5,321 nt of DNA, from assembly GCA_934091015.1 (NCBI GenBank), contig CAKOKM010000055.1, positions 1 to 5,321 on the forward strand, in the 5' to 3' direction. This document shows positions 4,890 through 5,321 of this stretch, in pieces (the first letter of the stretch is position 1; every line of letters begins with the position of its first letter). The position numbers and the translations under genes are program-made. The notes below the pieces were generated by a model. It saw only the letters and a list, made by a program, of their open reading frames with translations, was not told the DNA's origin and ran no database searches. The stretch comes from an uncultured Bacilli bacterium. GTDB taxonomy: Bacteria > Bacillota_I > Bacilli_A > RF39 > UBA660.

Positions 4890-5321
4890 TGAAAATATAA
4901 AACAATATATAGATAAATTTATTAAACAAGAACACATTGATAATTATATTGGAATAATTGTTTATGGTAGCTATGTAAGAAACATGAATAATAATTTATC
5001 TGATTTAGATTTGATGATTATTAAAGATAATTATGATACACAAGACTGTGGAAGTTGCATAATAGATGGAATAAGAATAGAATATTTTGTTGAAAGTTTA
5101 AAAACAATATATCAAAAAATTAAAGAAGAAATTCAAAATAATGATCCGTCCCATTTAACTAAATTTGCAACATGTTTAATTTATTATGATAAAGAAGGAA
5201 AAGTTAAAGAATTAATCGACTTTGCTAAAGAAGCCTATGATACAAAAATAGAACATACTTTATCTGATAATGATAGATTTGGCATATTTGGTATTAATAA
5301 CAGGATTGAAGATTTAGAATC
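4873..5321 (+). CDS. Nucleotidyltransferase-fold protein, 3' end outside window, start possibly frameshifted
   Basis: Taking GTG 4873 as residue 1, the frame holds the pol-beta-type nucleotidyltransferase signature. G32-S33 lies in IIVYGSYVRN, and D44 and D46 lie in SDLDLMII, giving the GSx10DxD metal- and nucleotide-binding core. The third acidic position is probably E70 in IRIEYF. A mainly helical part follows (ESLKTIYQKIKEEIQ, then VKELIDFAKEAYDT) and the frame remains open at the right edge. The family includes MNT-type antitoxins, antibiotic nucleotidyltransferases and other NMP transferases; the visible part does not decide which. GTG 4873 and TTG 4882 have no good ribosome site. AAAGGAG plus ATG 4860 sit just upstream one frame off. 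Removing one A from 4863-4865 would give MNKEVIKLINENIK..., a natural N-terminus. The gene is co-directional with and 36 bases past the zinc-ribbon-like gene, with no terminator between. Confidence 0.8.
   Translation, partial: MIKLINENIKQYIDKFIKQEHIDNYIGIIVYGSYVRNMNNNLSDLDLMIIKDNYDTQDCGSCIIDGIRIEYFVESLKTIYQKIKEEIQNNDPSHLTKFATCLIYYDKEGKVKELIDFAKEAYDTKIEHTLSDNDRFGIFGINNRIEDLE

Noticed and set aside
1..5321. CRISPR array, insertion sequence or tandem repeats
   Set aside because: No regularly spaced direct repeats, transposase-like protein or terminal inverted repeats were found on either strand.

Overview
The window is very AT-rich, and every complete gene ends in TAA. Trp is encoded by TGG at all five positions checked, so nothing points to the Mycoplasma code. 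Purine-rich Shine-Dalgarno sites, CCA-encoded tRNAs, extended -10 promoters and a DUF2207-type surface protein suggest a low-GC Bacillota, probably an uncultured gut-type Bacilli or Clostridia lineage. That assignment is inference from composition and gene style. No transposase, integrase, CRISPR array or phage structural gene is visible.

Left region (1-1110, + strand): an open frame runs in from the left edge and stops at 108, probably the tail of an upstream gene. A near-consensus promoter (TTGACA-17-TAAAAT with extended TG, 145-173) then drives a two-gene unit of unrecognised proteins (208-633 and 668-1078). Both have the same unusual GGGGG ribosome site. A hairpin at 1079-1110 can terminate this unit and the converging tRNA transcript.

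Middle region (1127-2749): two minus-strand tRNAs, tRNA-Leu(UAG) and a CAU tRNA that looks like tRNA-Ile2, share a promoter at 1311-1339. On the + strand follow a possible small two-helix membrane protein (1411-1605) and a secreted, membrane-anchored DUF2207-like protein (1636-2715), closed by a strong intrinsic terminator (2719-2749).

Right region (2764-5321, + strand): a short palindrome and an extended -10 promoter precede a tightly packed gene run. Its first gene encodes an Xre-type helix-turn-helix fused to a CYTH (triphosphate tunnel) domain with apparently intact key residues. One base of overlap later comes a 211-residue Cys-containing protein of unknown family, then a 207-residue protein with a CxH...CxxCG zinc-ribbon-like pattern. 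Last is a nucleotidyltransferase-fold protein (GSY...DLD) that runs off the right edge and whose start appears shifted by one base.

The right-hand operon is the most interesting part. A DNA-binding domain joined to a nucleotide/triphosphate-binding fold heads a cassette that also encodes a nucleotidyltransferase and two unrecognised Cys-bearing proteins. A nucleotide-responsive regulatory or modification cassette would fit, but that function is inference.
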